From assembly GCA_002898295.1 (NCBI GenBank), contig BEHX01000010.1:1-64000 (forward strand): a DNA stretch of 64,000 nt, read 5' to 3'. Under the pieces are notes generated by a model that was given only the letters and a program-made list of their open reading frames with translations, had not been told where the DNA came from and ran no database searches. Position 1 is the stretch's first letter, and every line of letters begins with the position of its first letter. Source of the DNA: a bacterium HR21. Lineage in GTDB: Bacteria > Bacteroidota > Ignavibacteria > Kapaibacteriales > HRBIN21. Shown in pieces: positions 18,375 through 28,930 of this stretch. Made by a program: the position numbers and the translations under genes.

Positions 18375-21311
18375 TCAACTCAGACTGCGTTTCTGCTCGA
18401 CGAGGCGGAAAGTCTCAATGACATCCCCGGGACGGAAGTCCTCGAAGGCAGAGACGGTAAGCCCGCATTCGTAGCCCGCGCTTACCTCGCGGACATCCTC
18501 TTTGAAGCGCTTGAGTGATTCGATTGTGCCCGTGTGGATCGGCAAGCCATCTCGGAGGATGCGGGCGCGGGCGTTGCGCTGGATGACCCCGTCGGTGACG
18601 TAGCAGCCGGCAACAGTCCCAACCCGGCTGATGTGGAAGACTTGGCGTACTTCGGCGTGTCCGAGGATCTCCTCTTTGATCTCTGGGCTGAGCAGTCCTT
18701 CGAGTGCACGCTTGATCTCATCCAAGCACTCGTAGATGATGCGGTAGGTGCGGATGTCCACACCTTCGGCTTCCGCGAGCTTGCGGGCAGCGGTGGTCGG
18801 CTGCACCTGGAAGCCGATGATCACGGCTTCGGAAGCGGCTGCCAGCATGACGTCAGCTTCCGTGATCGCACCAACGCCGGAGTGGAGAATCGAGACCCGT
18901 ACCTCGTCCGTCGAGAGCCGCAGCAGGGCGTTGGTCAGCGCTTCGACCGAACCCATGACGTCGGCTTTCAAAATGAGCCGGAGCTCCTTTGCGCGCCCTT
19001 CCTGAATGCGCTGCGAGAGATCGCTGAGGGTAATCTGCCGCAGACGGCGGGCATGCTGTTCACGCTTGAGCTGCTGCCGCCGCAGGGCAATCTGCCGTGC
19101 CAGGCGCTCATCCTCGACAACGATGAGTTTGTCGCCAACCTCGGGTAAGCCGTCAAAGCCGGTTACTTGGACTGGCGTTGAGGGAAGGGCGGCTTCCAGG
19201 CGGTTCCCGCGCTCATCGTAGAGCGCGCGCACCCGTCCGTACTGGAGCCCCGCGACGAAGGCATCGCCGATGCGCAGGGTTCCCTTCTGGACGATGACGG
19301 TGGCAACAGGACCCTTGCCTTTGTCCAGATGTGCCTCGATGATGGTGCCCCGGGCGGGACGATTCGGATTTGCCCGGAGGTCCAGGAGGTCGGCTTCCAG
19401 CAGGATTTTCTCCAAGAGCACATCCACGTTCTTGCCCGTCAGGGCGGAGATTTCCACGCACTGATGAGGTCCGCCCCATTCCTCAACCAAGACGCCGTGT
19501 TCGGCAAGTTGCTGGCGGATGCGGTCAGGATTTGCCTCTGGCTTGTCGACTTTGTTGATCGCAACGATGATGGGCACATTAGCGGCGCGGGCGTGGTTGA
19601 TAGCTTCCACCGTCTGCGGCATGACGGCGTCGTCAGCGGCGACAACCAGCACGACGATGTCCGTAACCTGCGCGCCTCGGGCGCGCATGGCGGTGAAGGC
19701 TTCGTGTCCGGGGGTGTCCAGAAACGTGATTAGCCGTCCGTTCGGCAGAGTGACCTGGTAGGCACCGATGTGCTGTGTAATGCCGCCGGCTTCTCCGGCG
19801 ACAACATTCGTCTGCCGAATGTAATCCAGCAGTGTCGTCTTCCCGTGGTCTACATGCCCCATGATGGTGACCACCGGGGGACGGGGCTGGAGGCTCTCTG
19901 GAGGGTCGGGTTCGTCAACCAGCTCTTCGGCTTCCTCGACGTCTTGGAAGTGCACCTCGTAGCCATAGTCGGCGGCAATCAGGGCGACGGTGTCCCGGTC
20001 GAGCCGCTGGTTGATGGTCACAATGAGACCGAGCTGGAGGCATTTGCCGATGATTTCCGACGGGGAGACCCCCAGCAGCTGCGCAAGCTCGGCAGTGGTG
20101 AGGAATTCCGTCACACGGAGCACGTTCGTTTCCTGCTGGAGGGCTTCCTCTTGCTGCAGACGTCGTTCTTCCCGCTCGGCGCGGCGCCGCTGGCGGAAGC
20201 GTGCTCGGAGAGCACTCTCGTCCATCCCGCTGAGGGTTTGGCGGATGGCTTCCTCAATCTCCTCCTGGCTGATTTCCTCCAGGATACGGCGCCGACGCAA
20301 TTTCGGGATGCTTTCCTCCGTCAAGGAAAGCCTTCGCTTTGGAGTCAGGGCTTTCTTCTTCACCGGGGCAGTCGGCGTGGGTGGTGGAGTCGGGGTAGGA
20401 GGCGGCGCAGGAGGAGCGGAGCTTTGCTGAGCTGGTTTGGAGGGTTTCACCGGCTTCTGTAGGCGCGGTTGGCTGCGTCCGCGCTGCCGGGTCAGCTCCG
20501 GTTGGACAGAGCGCTCTGCTGAGGGCGCTTTCTTTTCTCCGTGGGGAGCTCGTTCTCGGCGTCGCGGTCGGGTCTCGACAGGGAGCTCAATTTTGCCCAG
20601 AATGCGCGGACCACCGTCGCCCACAGAGGTTGGGACAAAGGTCCCTTCTGGGGTAACGGAGATGATTTCCCGGCGCCGTTCAGGGGAGGATTCGGGCGGT
20701 GCAGGCGCTTCCGTCTCCGGTACAGGAGCTCCTTCCGGTGGGGCGGTTTCGGTCAGTAGTTCGGATGCTGCCACCTCTACCGGCGGTTCAGGAGCAGCGT
20801 CGGCAGTGGTTGGTGTACGAGGCTCGACAGGGGCTTCCAGTTCGGCAGTTTCAGCGACTTCCGCGGCTTCTGCGGAGGTGTCGACCAGCTGCAGCTCTTC
20901 CGGCGATGTTTCCTCGGCTGTAGGAAGCTCCTCGGGTGTGGGTATCGAGGCTTCACCTTGGGTGACAGTCTCGTGTGTGAGGGTGTCCTCTGGAACTTCT
21001 CCAGGCTGGGCAGGCTCTTGTTCCAGGGCGGTGGTATCGCCGTGCTCTTCCCCGGCGGTTAGGCGGGGAGATCTCTTCGTGCGGGTTTTCTCTGTCTTTT
21101 CCCGGCGTCTTTCGGCGTTGTAGAGATCTTTGCGGAATCTCTCCAGCACCAGCTGGAGCATCTCTTCGGTGATTTCGGCGGTGGCTTTGTTCTCCACGGG
21201 GAAGCCGCGGGAGTGCAGGAACTCCACGATGGCATCCTTGCTGACCTGCAGCAGGGATGTCAAGCGGAAGAGCTTGATCGGAGCTTTGATGTCGTGCACG
21301 TCCTTCGTCAT
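18375..21311 (-). CDS. infB: Translation initiation factor IF-2
   Basis: [57 protein letters not shown]; long disordered N-terminus. Confidence 0.98.
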   Translation of the reverse strand: MTKDVHDIKAPIKLFRLTSLLQVSKDAIVEFLHSRGFPVENKATAEITEEMLQLVLERFRKDLYNAERRREKTEKTRTKRSPRLTAGEEHGDTTALEQEPAQPGEVPEDTLTHETVTQGEASIPTPEELPTAEETSPEELQLVDTSAEAAEVAETAELEAPVEPRTPTTADAAPEPPVEVAASELLTETAPPEGAPVPETEAPAPPESSPERRREIISVTPEGTFVPTSVGDGGPRILGKIELPVETRPRRRERAPHGEKKAPSAERSVQPELTRQRGRSQPRLQKPVKPSKPAQQSSAPPAPPPTPTPPPTPTAPVKKKALTPKRRLSLTEESIPKLRRRRILEEISQEEIEEAIRQTLSGMDESALRARFRQRRRAEREERRLQQEEALQQETNVLRVTEFLTTAELAQLLGVSPSEIIGKCLQLGLIVTINQRLDRDTVALIAADYGYEVHFQDVEEAEELVDEPDPPESLQPRPPVVTIMGHVDHGKTTLLDYIRQTNVVAGEAGGITQHIGAYQVTLPNGRLITFLDTPGHEAFTAMRARGAQVTDIVVLVVAADDAVMPQTVEAINHARAANVPIIVAINKVDKPEANPDRIRQQLAEHGVLVEEWGGPHQCVEISALTGKNVDVLLEKILLEADLLDLRANPNRPARGTIIEAHLDKGKGPVATVIVQKGTLRIGDAFVAGLQYGRVRALYDERGNRLEAALPSTPVQVTGFDGLPEVGDKLIVVEDERLARQIALRRQQLKREQHARRLRQITLSDLSQRIQEGRAKELRLILKADVMGSVEALTNALLRLSTDEVRVSILHSGVGAITEADVMLAAASEAVIIGFQVQPTTAARKLAEAEGVDIRTYRIIYECLDEIKRALEGLLSPEIKEEILGHAEVRQVFHISRVGTVAGCYVTDGVIQRNARARILRDGLPIHTGTIESLKRFKEDVREVSAGYECGLTVSAFEDFRPGDVIETFRLVEQKRSLS

Positions 21312-21323
21312 GGGCGTTTCGGG

Positions 21324-22952
21324 TTAGTGGGATTCATCGGATTCGTCGTCACGGTACGGGATTTCGTCAGAGAGGCGGTAGGGTTCTTCGTCCTCTTCGG
21401 AGTCATCCTCGGAGGCACTGCCGGAGTATCCCCGAGCTTGCTCTTCGGCAAAGACCTCTTCGACGTCTTCGGCTTCCAGAATGGAGCGGCGCGGTTTGGC
21501 AGAGGAGGCTGTAGGCGTCTGGGAGGCGGCTTGCGGGGCAGCTTTCTCCGAGTCCGGCGAGAGTTCCTCCTGCAGGGCTGGGGTCTCGGTGCCTTCCGTT
21601 GCCGCCTCCTCCGGTGTGGTTTCAACGGGAGTAGGTTCGATTTCCAGTGCCAGGATGCGCTCCCGCAGGGCAGGGTCTTCTTCTTCGTCGAATTCCTCAA
21701 GCATGATACTCCGCAGCTCCAGCAGGAGCTCCTTCGTCATGCCGGGGATACGCAGGAGCTTTTCAGGGTCAGCCTCGAGGAACTCGCGAGCCGTGTCAAT
21801 GCCTTCGTGGATGAGGCGCTCGTAGAGCTCACGTCCGAGCTCTTCGCGAAACTCAAACAGCTCGATGTCTTCCGGTGTTTCTTTGACAAGCGTGATGGCG
21901 TAGCCGGTCAGCTTACTGGCAAGGCGCACATTGACCCCGTTACGTCCAACAGCGAGGGCAACCTGATTATTGGGGACGACAACCACGGCGCTGCGGGTTT
22001 CCGGATAGACTTCAACGCTGGTGACTCGTGCCGGTTGCAGGGCGCGGGCGATGAAGGTTGCCGGGTCATCAGAGTACTCGATGACGTCGATGTTCTCGTT
22101 GTTGAGCTCCCGCACGATCGAGTGGATGCGGATACCCTTCATCCCAACGCAGGCGCCCACTGGGTCAACGCGGTCGTCGTAGGAGAAGACAGCGACTTTT
22201 GCTCGCTCGCCGGGTTCGCGGGCGATGGCTTTGATTTCCACAATCCCGTCGTATACCTCTGGGATTTCCAATTCGAAGAGCTGGCGCAGGAAGCGTTCGT
22301 CGGCGCGGGAGAGGATGATATCGGGCATGCCTCCAGGACCCCCGGTGGGGCGTACTTCTTTGATGAGTGCTCGGATCGTGGCGCCTTTCCGGTACCGTTC
22401 TCCGGGAATTTGCTCCTCCCGCGGGAGGCGCATCTCGATTTTGTCGTGCAAGACAAGGACATCTCCGCGGCGGACTTGGTAGATTTCCCCGAGGATGATC
22501 TCCCCGACGCGGGCGCTGTATTCGGCATAGACGTTCTCGCGCTCGACTTCCCGGATGCGCTGTGTCAAGCGCTGCATGCCCAAAGCAACGATGCGGCGTC
22601 CGAAGGTCTTGCCCAGATCCTCCAGGGAGATTTCCTCCACGTACTCCTCGCCGATGGCATAGCCTTCCTCGCCACGCTCGAGCAGCTCCTGAAGAGAGAT
22701 CTGAGTGCCGGGATCTTCCACGGTTTCCACGACCGTGCGGACCAGGTAGAGTTCGATATCGCCCCGGTCCATGTTGAGCACGATTTCCGGCTCGGCAGTG
22801 GGTCCGTACTTCTTCTGCACCATGTAGCGGAGCGTTTCCTCCAGAATGCCTTGCAGGAGGTCACGGTCAACGCGCTTCTGGCGTGCCATTTCTGTGAAGG
22901 CAGCAATGATTTGCTGCTTGTCGGGTTGGTGCTGTTTTGTCCGACGCGGCAT
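21324..22952 (-). CDS. nusA: Transcription termination/antitermination factor NusA
   Basis: S1/KH organization, VDPVGACVGMKGIRIHSIVRELNNENIDVIEY; acidic C-terminus. Confidence 0.96.
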   Translation of the reverse strand: MPRRTKQHQPDKQQIIAAFTEMARQKRVDRDLLQGILEETLRYMVQKKYGPTAEPEIVLNMDRGDIELYLVRTVVETVEDPGTQISLQELLERGEEGYAIGEEYVEEISLEDLGKTFGRRIVALGMQRLTQRIREVERENVYAEYSARVGEIILGEIYQVRRGDVLVLHDKIEMRLPREEQIPGERYRKGATIRALIKEVRPTGGPGGMPDIILSRADERFLRQLFELEIPEVYDGIVEIKAIAREPGERAKVAVFSYDDRVDPVGACVGMKGIRIHSIVRELNNENIDVIEYSDDPATFIARALQPARVTSVEVYPETRSAVVVVPNNQVALAVGRNGVNVRLASKLTGYAITLVKETPEDIELFEFREELGRELYERLIHEGIDTAREFLEADPEKLLRIPGMTKELLLELRSIMLEEFDEEEDPALRERILALEIEPTPVETTPEEAATEGTETPALQEELSPDSEKAAPQAASQTPTASSAKPRRSILEAEDVEEVFAEEQARGYSGSASEDDSEEDEEPYRLSDEIPYRDDESDESH

Positions 22953-22976
22953 CAGAGTTTTGCTAGAGTTGTCTGA

Positions 22977-23423
22977 CTACCACCGTGGCACAACGTGTGC
23001 CGTAAGGAGCTCTGCGAAGGGGATCGAGTGCGTTGTGTGCCGTTGCCGCAGTACGATGCCCTCGGCTGTTACCTCACAGAGGGTTCCTTCCACAACGGAG
23101 CTGTCCGCCAGCTGGCACCGCAGGTGGCGCCCGATGTGCTTGCGGAACTGCCACGGAAAGCTCAGTGGACGGTCAACCCCCGGCGAGGAGACTTCCAGGA
23201 ACTGGAATTCCTCCCCGAACGGGTCCCCGATAAACTCCGCCAAGACAGCATCGGAGATTGCCGCGCACTCCCGATGGGTAATTCCCTCTTCGTTGTCGAT
23301 GTAGAGCACCAGACGTTGCCGCCCCGGGAGCCCAACCAGGCGTGCCTCCAGAAGGTAACACCCATGAGCCTGGCAAATGCTCCGGAGCTGCTCCACGACG
23401 GATTCTGGAATCGTTGGCTGCAT
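22977..23423 (-). CDS. rimP: Ribosome maturation factor RimP
   Basis: EFQFLEVSSPGVDRPL motif; position upstream of nusA. Confidence 0.93.
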   Translation of the reverse strand: MQPTIPESVVEQLRSICQAHGCYLLEARLVGLPGRQRLVLYIDNEEGITHRECAAISDAVLAEFIGDPFGEEFQFLEVSSPGVDRPLSFPWQFRKHIGRHLRCQLADSSVVEGTLCEVTAEGIVLRQRHTTHSIPFAELLTAHVVPRW

Positions 23424-23453
23424 GAGAAACGAAACGGCATAACCAGTCGTGTG

Positions 23454-24386
23454 TCAAGGAAGACGGTGAGGTGATTGCAAAATTACATCCAGCGTGGTGA
23501 TTGATGGCTCAACAGGGGCTCGCGCAGCGAAGCGGATGTACTCAAGCTCGGCAGGGTCCGACCACTGCCGGCGGCGGAAATCGCGGGCAACACGGCGGAG
23601 AAACGCCTGGACTTCAGCAGTCTGCCCGAGCAGACGGGAGTAGATGATGTAGTTGATGGCAGCCCAGACAAGCCCGGGGTCTGCCTCGTACTGACGGAGC
23701 GCTTGCTGGCGGGAGCGTTCGAGGAAATCCTGCCACGCACGCTGCACCTGGTCGTCGGATAGCCCAGATTCCAGGAGGGAGAGATTCGATACCGGGTATG
23801 CTAAGGAGGCGTTGGGTATGCCCTCCAGGGAAGGAGGCGGCCAGAGCACATCGTAGCTGGCAAGCGCCAGGATGCTATCGGCAGTGAGGCGGAAGAGGCG
23901 CGGAGCACCTTCTGCTTCGAGCAAGAGTCGGCATTCGGGGAAGAGCCAGACGAATGCTCCGAAGCTGCTGGTAGAATTCCCGCCTCCCCAGGTGTAGAGG
24001 ATGAGCACGTGGCGCCGACCGCGATCAATCGGCTCTATGAGCACAGCTGGCTCGTCTAGCTTCCCTGCTGAGGGGCATAAGCCGTAGGCTTCTCCGAGGA
24101 CCTTGATGAGGCGGTAGAGCGAGTCGCCGGGGGCGCTGACAAAGACAAAAATGGAGTCAAGCGCGCACTCCATCAATTTCTCGGGGTCTGGAGTTGCCAG
24201 TAGGCAGTAAGTGCTTTCCCCGATGGAGTAGTACAGCTCAAAGACGCGGGGGAGAGTGTCGTATGCTACCGGGAGCTTTGCTGATCGGGATGAGGGCGGG
24301 GGAAGCTTCTCCGGTGATGGCCCCCGATGGCATCCACCAAGGACCAGTAGGAGGGCGGCGCCTAGAAAGAGGCGGAGCAGCCGCAT
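23454..24386 (-). CDS. Hypothetical lipoprotein
   Basis: Signal peptide with LGGC lipobox; no family recognised. Confidence 0.6.
   Translation of the reverse strand: MRLLRLFLGAALLLVLGGCHRGPSPEKLPPPSSRSAKLPVAYDTLPRVFELYYSIGESTYCLLATPDPEKLMECALDSIFVFVSAPGDSLYRLIKVLGEAYGLCPSAGKLDEPAVLIEPIDRGRRHVLILYTWGGGNSTSSFGAFVWLFPECRLLLEAEGAPRLFRLTADSILALASYDVLWPPPSLEGIPNASLAYPVSNLSLLESGLSDDQVQRAWQDFLERSRQQALRQYEADPGLVWAAINYIIYSRLLGQTAEVQAFLRRVARDFRRRQWSDPAELEYIRFAARAPVEPSITTLDVILQSPHRLP
23478..23485 (-). promoter_or_regulatory. TAnnTTTG element upstream of rimP (inside 3' end of lipoprotein gene)
   Basis: CAAAATTA on + = TAATTTTG on -, ~55 nt from rimP start 23423. Confidence 0.45.
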
Positions 24387-24393
24387 AATTTTG
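24386..24393 (+). promoter_or_regulatory. TAnnTTTG element upstream of trkH-like gene
   Basis: TAATTTTG, ~70 nt before ATG 24464. Confidence 0.45.
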
Positions 24394-24463
24394 TGGATAT
24401 CACTCGAGGAACGTGGCGCGAATTTACAGCAGCCCTTGGTGAGAACGGTGAGAGCGCACGTCC

Positions 24464-26221
24464 ATGGCAGAGACGCTCCGCTCAGATAGTTTCCGGTGGC
24501 TGTGGCATGGACTCAATGGTGTGCTTCTCGTCTGCGGAGTGGCGGCAACCGTGCTGCTCGTTGCTGAGTTGGGATTCGCGGCGTCGGGTGTGTGGTTGGA
24601 GCAGGTCACCACGGTACTGCTGGTGCTCTTCGGATTGCAGGAAGTAGTTCGGGTGGGATTGGTAGCAGATCCATGGCGGTACGTGCGGCGGCGGTGGTTC
24701 GAGCTCGGCATTGCACTGGCGGTTGGGATACTCCTGGTCTTTGGCAGTTTCGTGCAGCGGGAGCTCGGGCAGCTCTTTCCCAAGCTCGTGGTGGGGAAAG
24801 TGGTGCTGCTCTACCTGGTGCTCGTGCAGCTCCTGATGCTCGGGGGATTGGTGGTGCGGGTGGTGCGCTACCACGAGCTTTTGGGACGGATCGAGCTCCA
24901 TCCCGGGGCGCTGTTGCTGGGGAGCTTCGTCCTGCTCTCGCTCCTCGGGGCGGGTATCCTCTCGCTGCCGACGGCGACGGTGGAGCCGATTGCGACTGTA
25001 GATGCGCTCTTTACCGCGGTCAGCGCAGTCTGCGTGACAGGGCTGACCGTGGTGGATACGGCAACACGGTTTACTCTCCTCGGGCAGATTGCTCTCCTGG
25101 TGCTCATTCAGCTGGGCGGATTGGGGCTGATGACGTTCATGAGCTTTTTCGGGATGTTCTTCACCGCTGGCTTAGGAGTCCGGGAACGTATCCTGCTCGG
25201 GGAGGTTTTCGCCGTAGAGAGCCTGGCGGAAGTGCGTCGATTGCTGGTGCGCGTGGTTGCCATCACGGTCAGCGTTGAAGTGCTCGGTGCCTGTCTGCTT
25301 TACTGGAGCGACGGAGGGGCTTGGCCCGTGGAGGCAGAGCGTGCCTTCCGGGCACTGTTCCATGCGGTGTCGGCATTCTGCAATGCGGGGTTCTCGCTCT
25401 ACTCGGAGAACCTCATCGCCCAGCAGCACAATGTCGTCTACCTGAGCACCATCATGGTGCTGGTTATTCTCGGAGGGCTGGGTTTTCCTGTGCTCTCGGC
25501 GCTGTTGGCGTTGCGTCCATGGGCGCGGCGGGCACAGCGCCTGCAGCGGCGCCTCTCGGTCAGTGCTCGGCTGGTTTTGGTGACCACGGGAGTGTTGCTC
25601 GTTGGCGGGACGTGTCTACTGTGGATGTTGGAGCGCGATGGGGTATTTCGCCCGTTTTCGGGGTGGGAGCAGTGGTTCCAGGCGCTTTTCCTTGCTGTTG
25701 TACCCCGAACGGCGGGCTTCAACAGCGTGCCGATTGCGGAACTCTCTGTCCCGGCAGTGCTCGTGGTCATTGCTCTCATGTGGATTGGGGCATCTCCTGC
25801 CTCAACCGGGGGTGGGGTCAAGACTCTGACCGTTGCTGTTGCTGCTCTTGGAGTGGTGCAGCTATTGCGGGGACGCTTCTCCGTGGAGGTCGCTCACCGG
25901 GAAATCCCGCTCGAGAGCGTACTGAAAGCCTTCATCGCTGTGGTCGTCTCGGCAGTGTTCCTGCTCGGGGCGGCTTTCGTCGTCCAGATGCTGGAGCCGC
26001 AGCAGGACTGGATTGATGTGCTCTTTGAAACTGCTTCAGCACTGGGTACAGTTGGGCTCTCCCGTGGCATTACAGCAGAGCTCTCGCATGCCTCAAAGCT
26101 GTTCTTGTGCCTGGTTATGCTGGTCGGGCGAGTCGGTGTCTTGACCGTCCTGTCAATGCTGATTCCCCCGCGCCGGGCAGAGCAGTATCACTACCTGCAG
26201 GAACGTCTCATCATTACGTGA
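24464..26221 (+). CDS. TrkH/KtrB-family potassium transporter membrane subunit
   Basis: Multi-TM; TAVSAVCVTGLTVVDTA, FHAVSAFCNAGFSLYSEN, PRTAGFNSVP, GASPASTGGGVKT pore segments. Confidence 0.94.
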   Translation: MAETLRSDSFRWLWHGLNGVLLVCGVAATVLLVAELGFAASGVWLEQVTTVLLVLFGLQEVVRVGLVADPWRYVRRRWFELGIALAVGILLVFGSFVQRELGQLFPKLVVGKVVLLYLVLVQLLMLGGLVVRVVRYHELLGRIELHPGALLLGSFVLLSLLGAGILSLPTATVEPIATVDALFTAVSAVCVTGLTVVDTATRFTLLGQIALLVLIQLGGLGLMTFMSFFGMFFTAGLGVRERILLGEVFAVESLAEVRRLLVRVVAITVSVEVLGACLLYWSDGGAWPVEAERAFRALFHAVSAFCNAGFSLYSENLIAQQHNVVYLSTIMVLVILGGLGFPVLSALLALRPWARRAQRLQRRLSVSARLVLVTTGVLLVGGTCLLWMLERDGVFRPFSGWEQWFQALFLAVVPRTAGFNSVPIAELSVPAVLVVIALMWIGASPASTGGGVKTLTVAVAALGVVQLLRGRFSVEVAHREIPLESVLKAFIAVVVSAVFLLGAAFVVQMLEPQQDWIDVLFETASALGTVGLSRGITAELSHASKLFLCLVMLVGRVGVLTVLSMLIPPRRAEQYHYLQERLIIT

Positions 26222-26230
26222 GGACTCCGG

Positions 26231-26926
26231 ATGAGCCTCCGCGTCGGGATTATCGGACTTGGGCACTTCGGGCTGAATTTAGCCCTGTATTTGACCGAGG
26301 AAGGGTGCGAGGTGGTGGCAATTGACCGCAATCCCGAACGGGTGGAGCTGCTGCGAGATCGGGTCTCGGTCGCGGTCGTGTTGGATTCGACGGAACACCG
26401 TCCCCTGCGGCGGTTGGGGGTGCATGACCTCGACTTGGTCGTTGTCGCCATTGGGGAGGATTTCCAGAGTTCGCTGCTGACCACGGCATCCTTGCAGGAA
26501 ATCGGGGTCAAACGCATCATCAACCGGGTGATCTCTCCGGTGCACGAACGGCTGCTGCGTCTCATGGGCATCCAGGAGCTCGTCTTGCCGGAAGCGGAAG
26601 CTGCGGAGGCATTGGCCAACCGAATTCTGCTGGGCAGGGTCCAGAAAGCATTCGAGATTTCGCCCGAGTACAGCGTGGTGGAGATCGAGGCGCCGGCGGC
26701 ATTTGTTGGCAAGAGTATTCGTGAGATTGGTCTGCGGGAGCGCTACGGGCTCAATCTCATCACGATCAAGCGTGTTGAGCGGCGGGCTGGTCTTCTGAGC
26801 CTGGGACGCTCCGAGCGGGTCCGGGTGCTCGGAGTTCCGGAACCCACGGCGGTCATCGAGCAGGGCGATATTTTGGTTCTCTTCGGGCGCGAGCAAGATC
26901 TCCAGCGGCTTCTGGAGACAGCATGA
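26231..26926 (+). CDS. TrkA/KtrA-family potassium uptake regulatory subunit
   Basis: RCK N domain VGIIGLGHFGLNLALYLTEEGCEVVAIDRN; TrkA-C tail. Confidence 0.94.
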   Translation: MSLRVGIIGLGHFGLNLALYLTEEGCEVVAIDRNPERVELLRDRVSVAVVLDSTEHRPLRRLGVHDLDLVVVAIGEDFQSSLLTTASLQEIGVKRIINRVISPVHERLLRLMGIQELVLPEAEAAEALANRILLGRVQKAFEISPEYSVVEIEAPAAFVGKSIREIGLRERYGLNLITIKRVERRAGLLSLGRSERVRVLGVPEPTAVIEQGDILVLFGREQDLQRLLETA

Positions 26927-27792
26927 GGTGGGTGCTTGGACTACTGCTTTCGGCAGGCTGGCTTGCTGCCCAGTGGTGTGAGCACGGGCAGGTTGCCGAG
27001 CTGAACTCCGCTGCCGATGAATTTGCCCCGGTCTGGGACCCTGCCGGGAGGCAGTTGCTGCTGAGCTCGACGCGCAGCGGAGAATCTCGGATCTACGCCG
27101 TGGTCTGGCATGATACCAGTTGGGGCAGCCCGCAGGAGCTCCCCGGGCTTGCCCTCACGGGACACCATCTCTCGTACGCGGCGCCCTCTCCCGATGGCTG
27201 GCTCTACTTGTGCCGCTACCGGCAGGGGAGGCGGCAGGCGTATCTGCACGTCGTCCGTGCCCGCCGGAGTCGGGACAGTTCATGGGAATGGCAAGAGCTG
27301 CCCGAACTCCATAGGGGAGCAGAGGAGGCTTTCTCTGCCCATCCGACCATCTCGCCCGATGGGAGCATGCTCGTCTTCGCCTCCGACCGTCCGGGTGGGG
27401 AAGGCGGGACAGACCTGTGGATTGCTTTCCGACAAGCCGACGGGCACTGGGGCGAACCGGAGAATCTGCGCAGCCTCAACTCCCCAGGCAATGAGATTAC
27501 CCCTCGCTTTGCTTCGCCCGACACACTCTACTTTGCCTCCGATGGGCACGGGGGAGCCGGTGGATATGACCTCTTCGTGAGCGTCCGCCGCTGGGATGGT
27601 ACGTGGCAGCCTCCGGAGCCGCTCGTGGAGCTGAATACCCCCATGGACGAGTCTGATTTCTGCTCGCTTCCGTTCGGTGAACTGGCGCTCTTCGTGCGTG
27701 CTCGAGCCGGGGAGCGCCTCAAACTCTACGCTGCCCGGCGCTGTCCGGCGGCGTCGGATTCGCCGCTCCAGAGTGCCCCGCCTCAACGGTAG
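26923..27792 (+). CDS. Secreted PD40/WD40-like beta-propeller protein
   Basis: Signal peptide; ISPDGSMLVFASDRPGGEGGTDLWIAFR, DTLYFASDGHGGAGGYDLFVS repeats. Confidence 0.8.
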   Translation: MRWVLGLLLSAGWLAAQWCEHGQVAELNSAADEFAPVWDPAGRQLLLSSTRSGESRIYAVVWHDTSWGSPQELPGLALTGHHLSYAAPSPDGWLYLCRYRQGRRQAYLHVVRARRSRDSSWEWQELPELHRGAEEAFSAHPTISPDGSMLVFASDRPGGEGGTDLWIAFRQADGHWGEPENLRSLNSPGNEITPRFASPDTLYFASDGHGGAGGYDLFVSVRRWDGTWQPPEPLVELNTPMDESDFCSLPFGELALFVRARAGERLKLYAARRCPAASDSPLQSAPPQR

Positions 27793-27843
27793 TACACCAG
27801 CGCGGTACACCAGCGCGAGAGGCTCTTCGTCACAGCTGCCGCA

Positions 27844-28335
27844 ATGACGCGTGGCTTCTCCATCGGCGTGCTTCTCGGGCTCGTTGGAGTGGGATACTCC
27901 CCTCGGGAGGGACTCCCGGTTGTGACCCCGACGGAGCTGCGGCAGCGGCTCCAGCAGCACGGGGACACGCTCGTGCTGGTGAATTTCTGGGCAACGTGGT
28001 GTCGCCCCTGTATCGAAGAGCTGCCAGCATTCGACTCTGTGGCACGACGGTACCGGGACGCACCACTGCGGGTGTACCTGGTCAACGTGGACTTCCGCTC
28101 GCAGTGGCAGCGGGTTGCCGTGTTCGTTGCGCGCCGCCGTTTCGCCGCCCCGGTTTTCCTCCTGTCCTACGGACGGGGAGATCGCTGGATGGATACCCTC
28201 CATCCGCAATGGTCAGGAAGCTTGCCGGCAACGCTCCTCTGGCGTGCAAGCGACTCGGTAGCGGTTCTGCTCGAAGAGGAGCTGAGCCTGGAGGAGCTCG
28301 AGCAATATGTGCAACACTACCTGGTGCACCGATGA
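27844..28335 (+). CDS. TlpA-like thioredoxin-fold protein
   Basis: LVNFWATWCRPCIEELPAF redox motif; N-terminal signal. Confidence 0.88.
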   Translation: MTRGFSIGVLLGLVGVGYSPREGLPVVTPTELRQRLQQHGDTLVLVNFWATWCRPCIEELPAFDSVARRYRDAPLRVYLVNVDFRSQWQRVAVFVARRRFAAPVFLLSYGRGDRWMDTLHPQWSGSLPATLLWRASDSVAVLLEEELSLEELEQYVQHYLVHR

Positions 28336-28928
28336 GGCGTCTCGGAAGTGTGATGCTCCTGCTGTCAGGGGTCTCCGCGTGGGCGTATACCGTGGGGGAT
28401 ACGGTGGCGGATTTCCGCTTGCGCAACGTGGATGGGAACATGCTCTCGTTGAGCCAGTACGCTCGGGATGCTCGCGGGGTCATTGTGGTCTTCACGTGCA
28501 ATAGCTGCCCGTATGCGAAGGCGTACGAGGAGCGGATTATCGAGCTGCACCGGGAGTTTGCCCCGAAGGGCTTCCCCGTTCTTGCCATCCAGCCCAATGA
28601 CCCGGAGCGCTCCCCGGAGGACTCCTACCAGAACATGCAGCGTCGGGCAGCTGAGAAGGGCTATCCCTTCCCGTATGTCTGGGACGAAACCCAGGAGATT
28701 GCCCGTCGGTTCGGGGCACGGCGGACACCACAGGTGTATCTGCTCGAACGCGTGGGCAATAGCTTCCGCGTTGCCTATATCGGCGCTATCGATGACAATA
28801 CCGAGGACCCGAAGGCGGTCACGCGGCGGTACGTTGCCGATGCTATTGCCGCACTGCTGGAAGGGAAGACGCCACCAGTGACGCAGACGCGTGCGGTGGG
28901 ATGCACCATCAAGTGGCGTCGTCAGTAG
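28332..28928 (+). CDS. Exported thioredoxin/AhpC-TSA family protein
   Basis: DFRLRNVDGNMLSLSQYA...VVFTCNSCPYAKAYEERI; ATGA overlap with previous gene. Confidence 0.87.
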   Translation: MRRLGSVMLLLSGVSAWAYTVGDTVADFRLRNVDGNMLSLSQYARDARGVIVVFTCNSCPYAKAYEERIIELHREFAPKGFPVLAIQPNDPERSPEDSYQNMQRRAAEKGYPFPYVWDETQEIARRFGARRTPQVYLLERVGNSFRVAYIGAIDDNTEDPKAVTRRYVADAIAALLEGKTPPVTQTRAVGCTIKWRRQ

Positions 28929-28930
28929 GC

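Noticed and set aside
20340-21130. Low-complexity Pro/Glu/Thr-rich region
   Set aside because: This is the usual disordered N-terminal region of IF-2, not a novel gene or repeat element.
21213-22976. 587-aa + strand ORF
   Set aside because: Antisense shadow of nusA and the infB 5' end; no plausible protein features.
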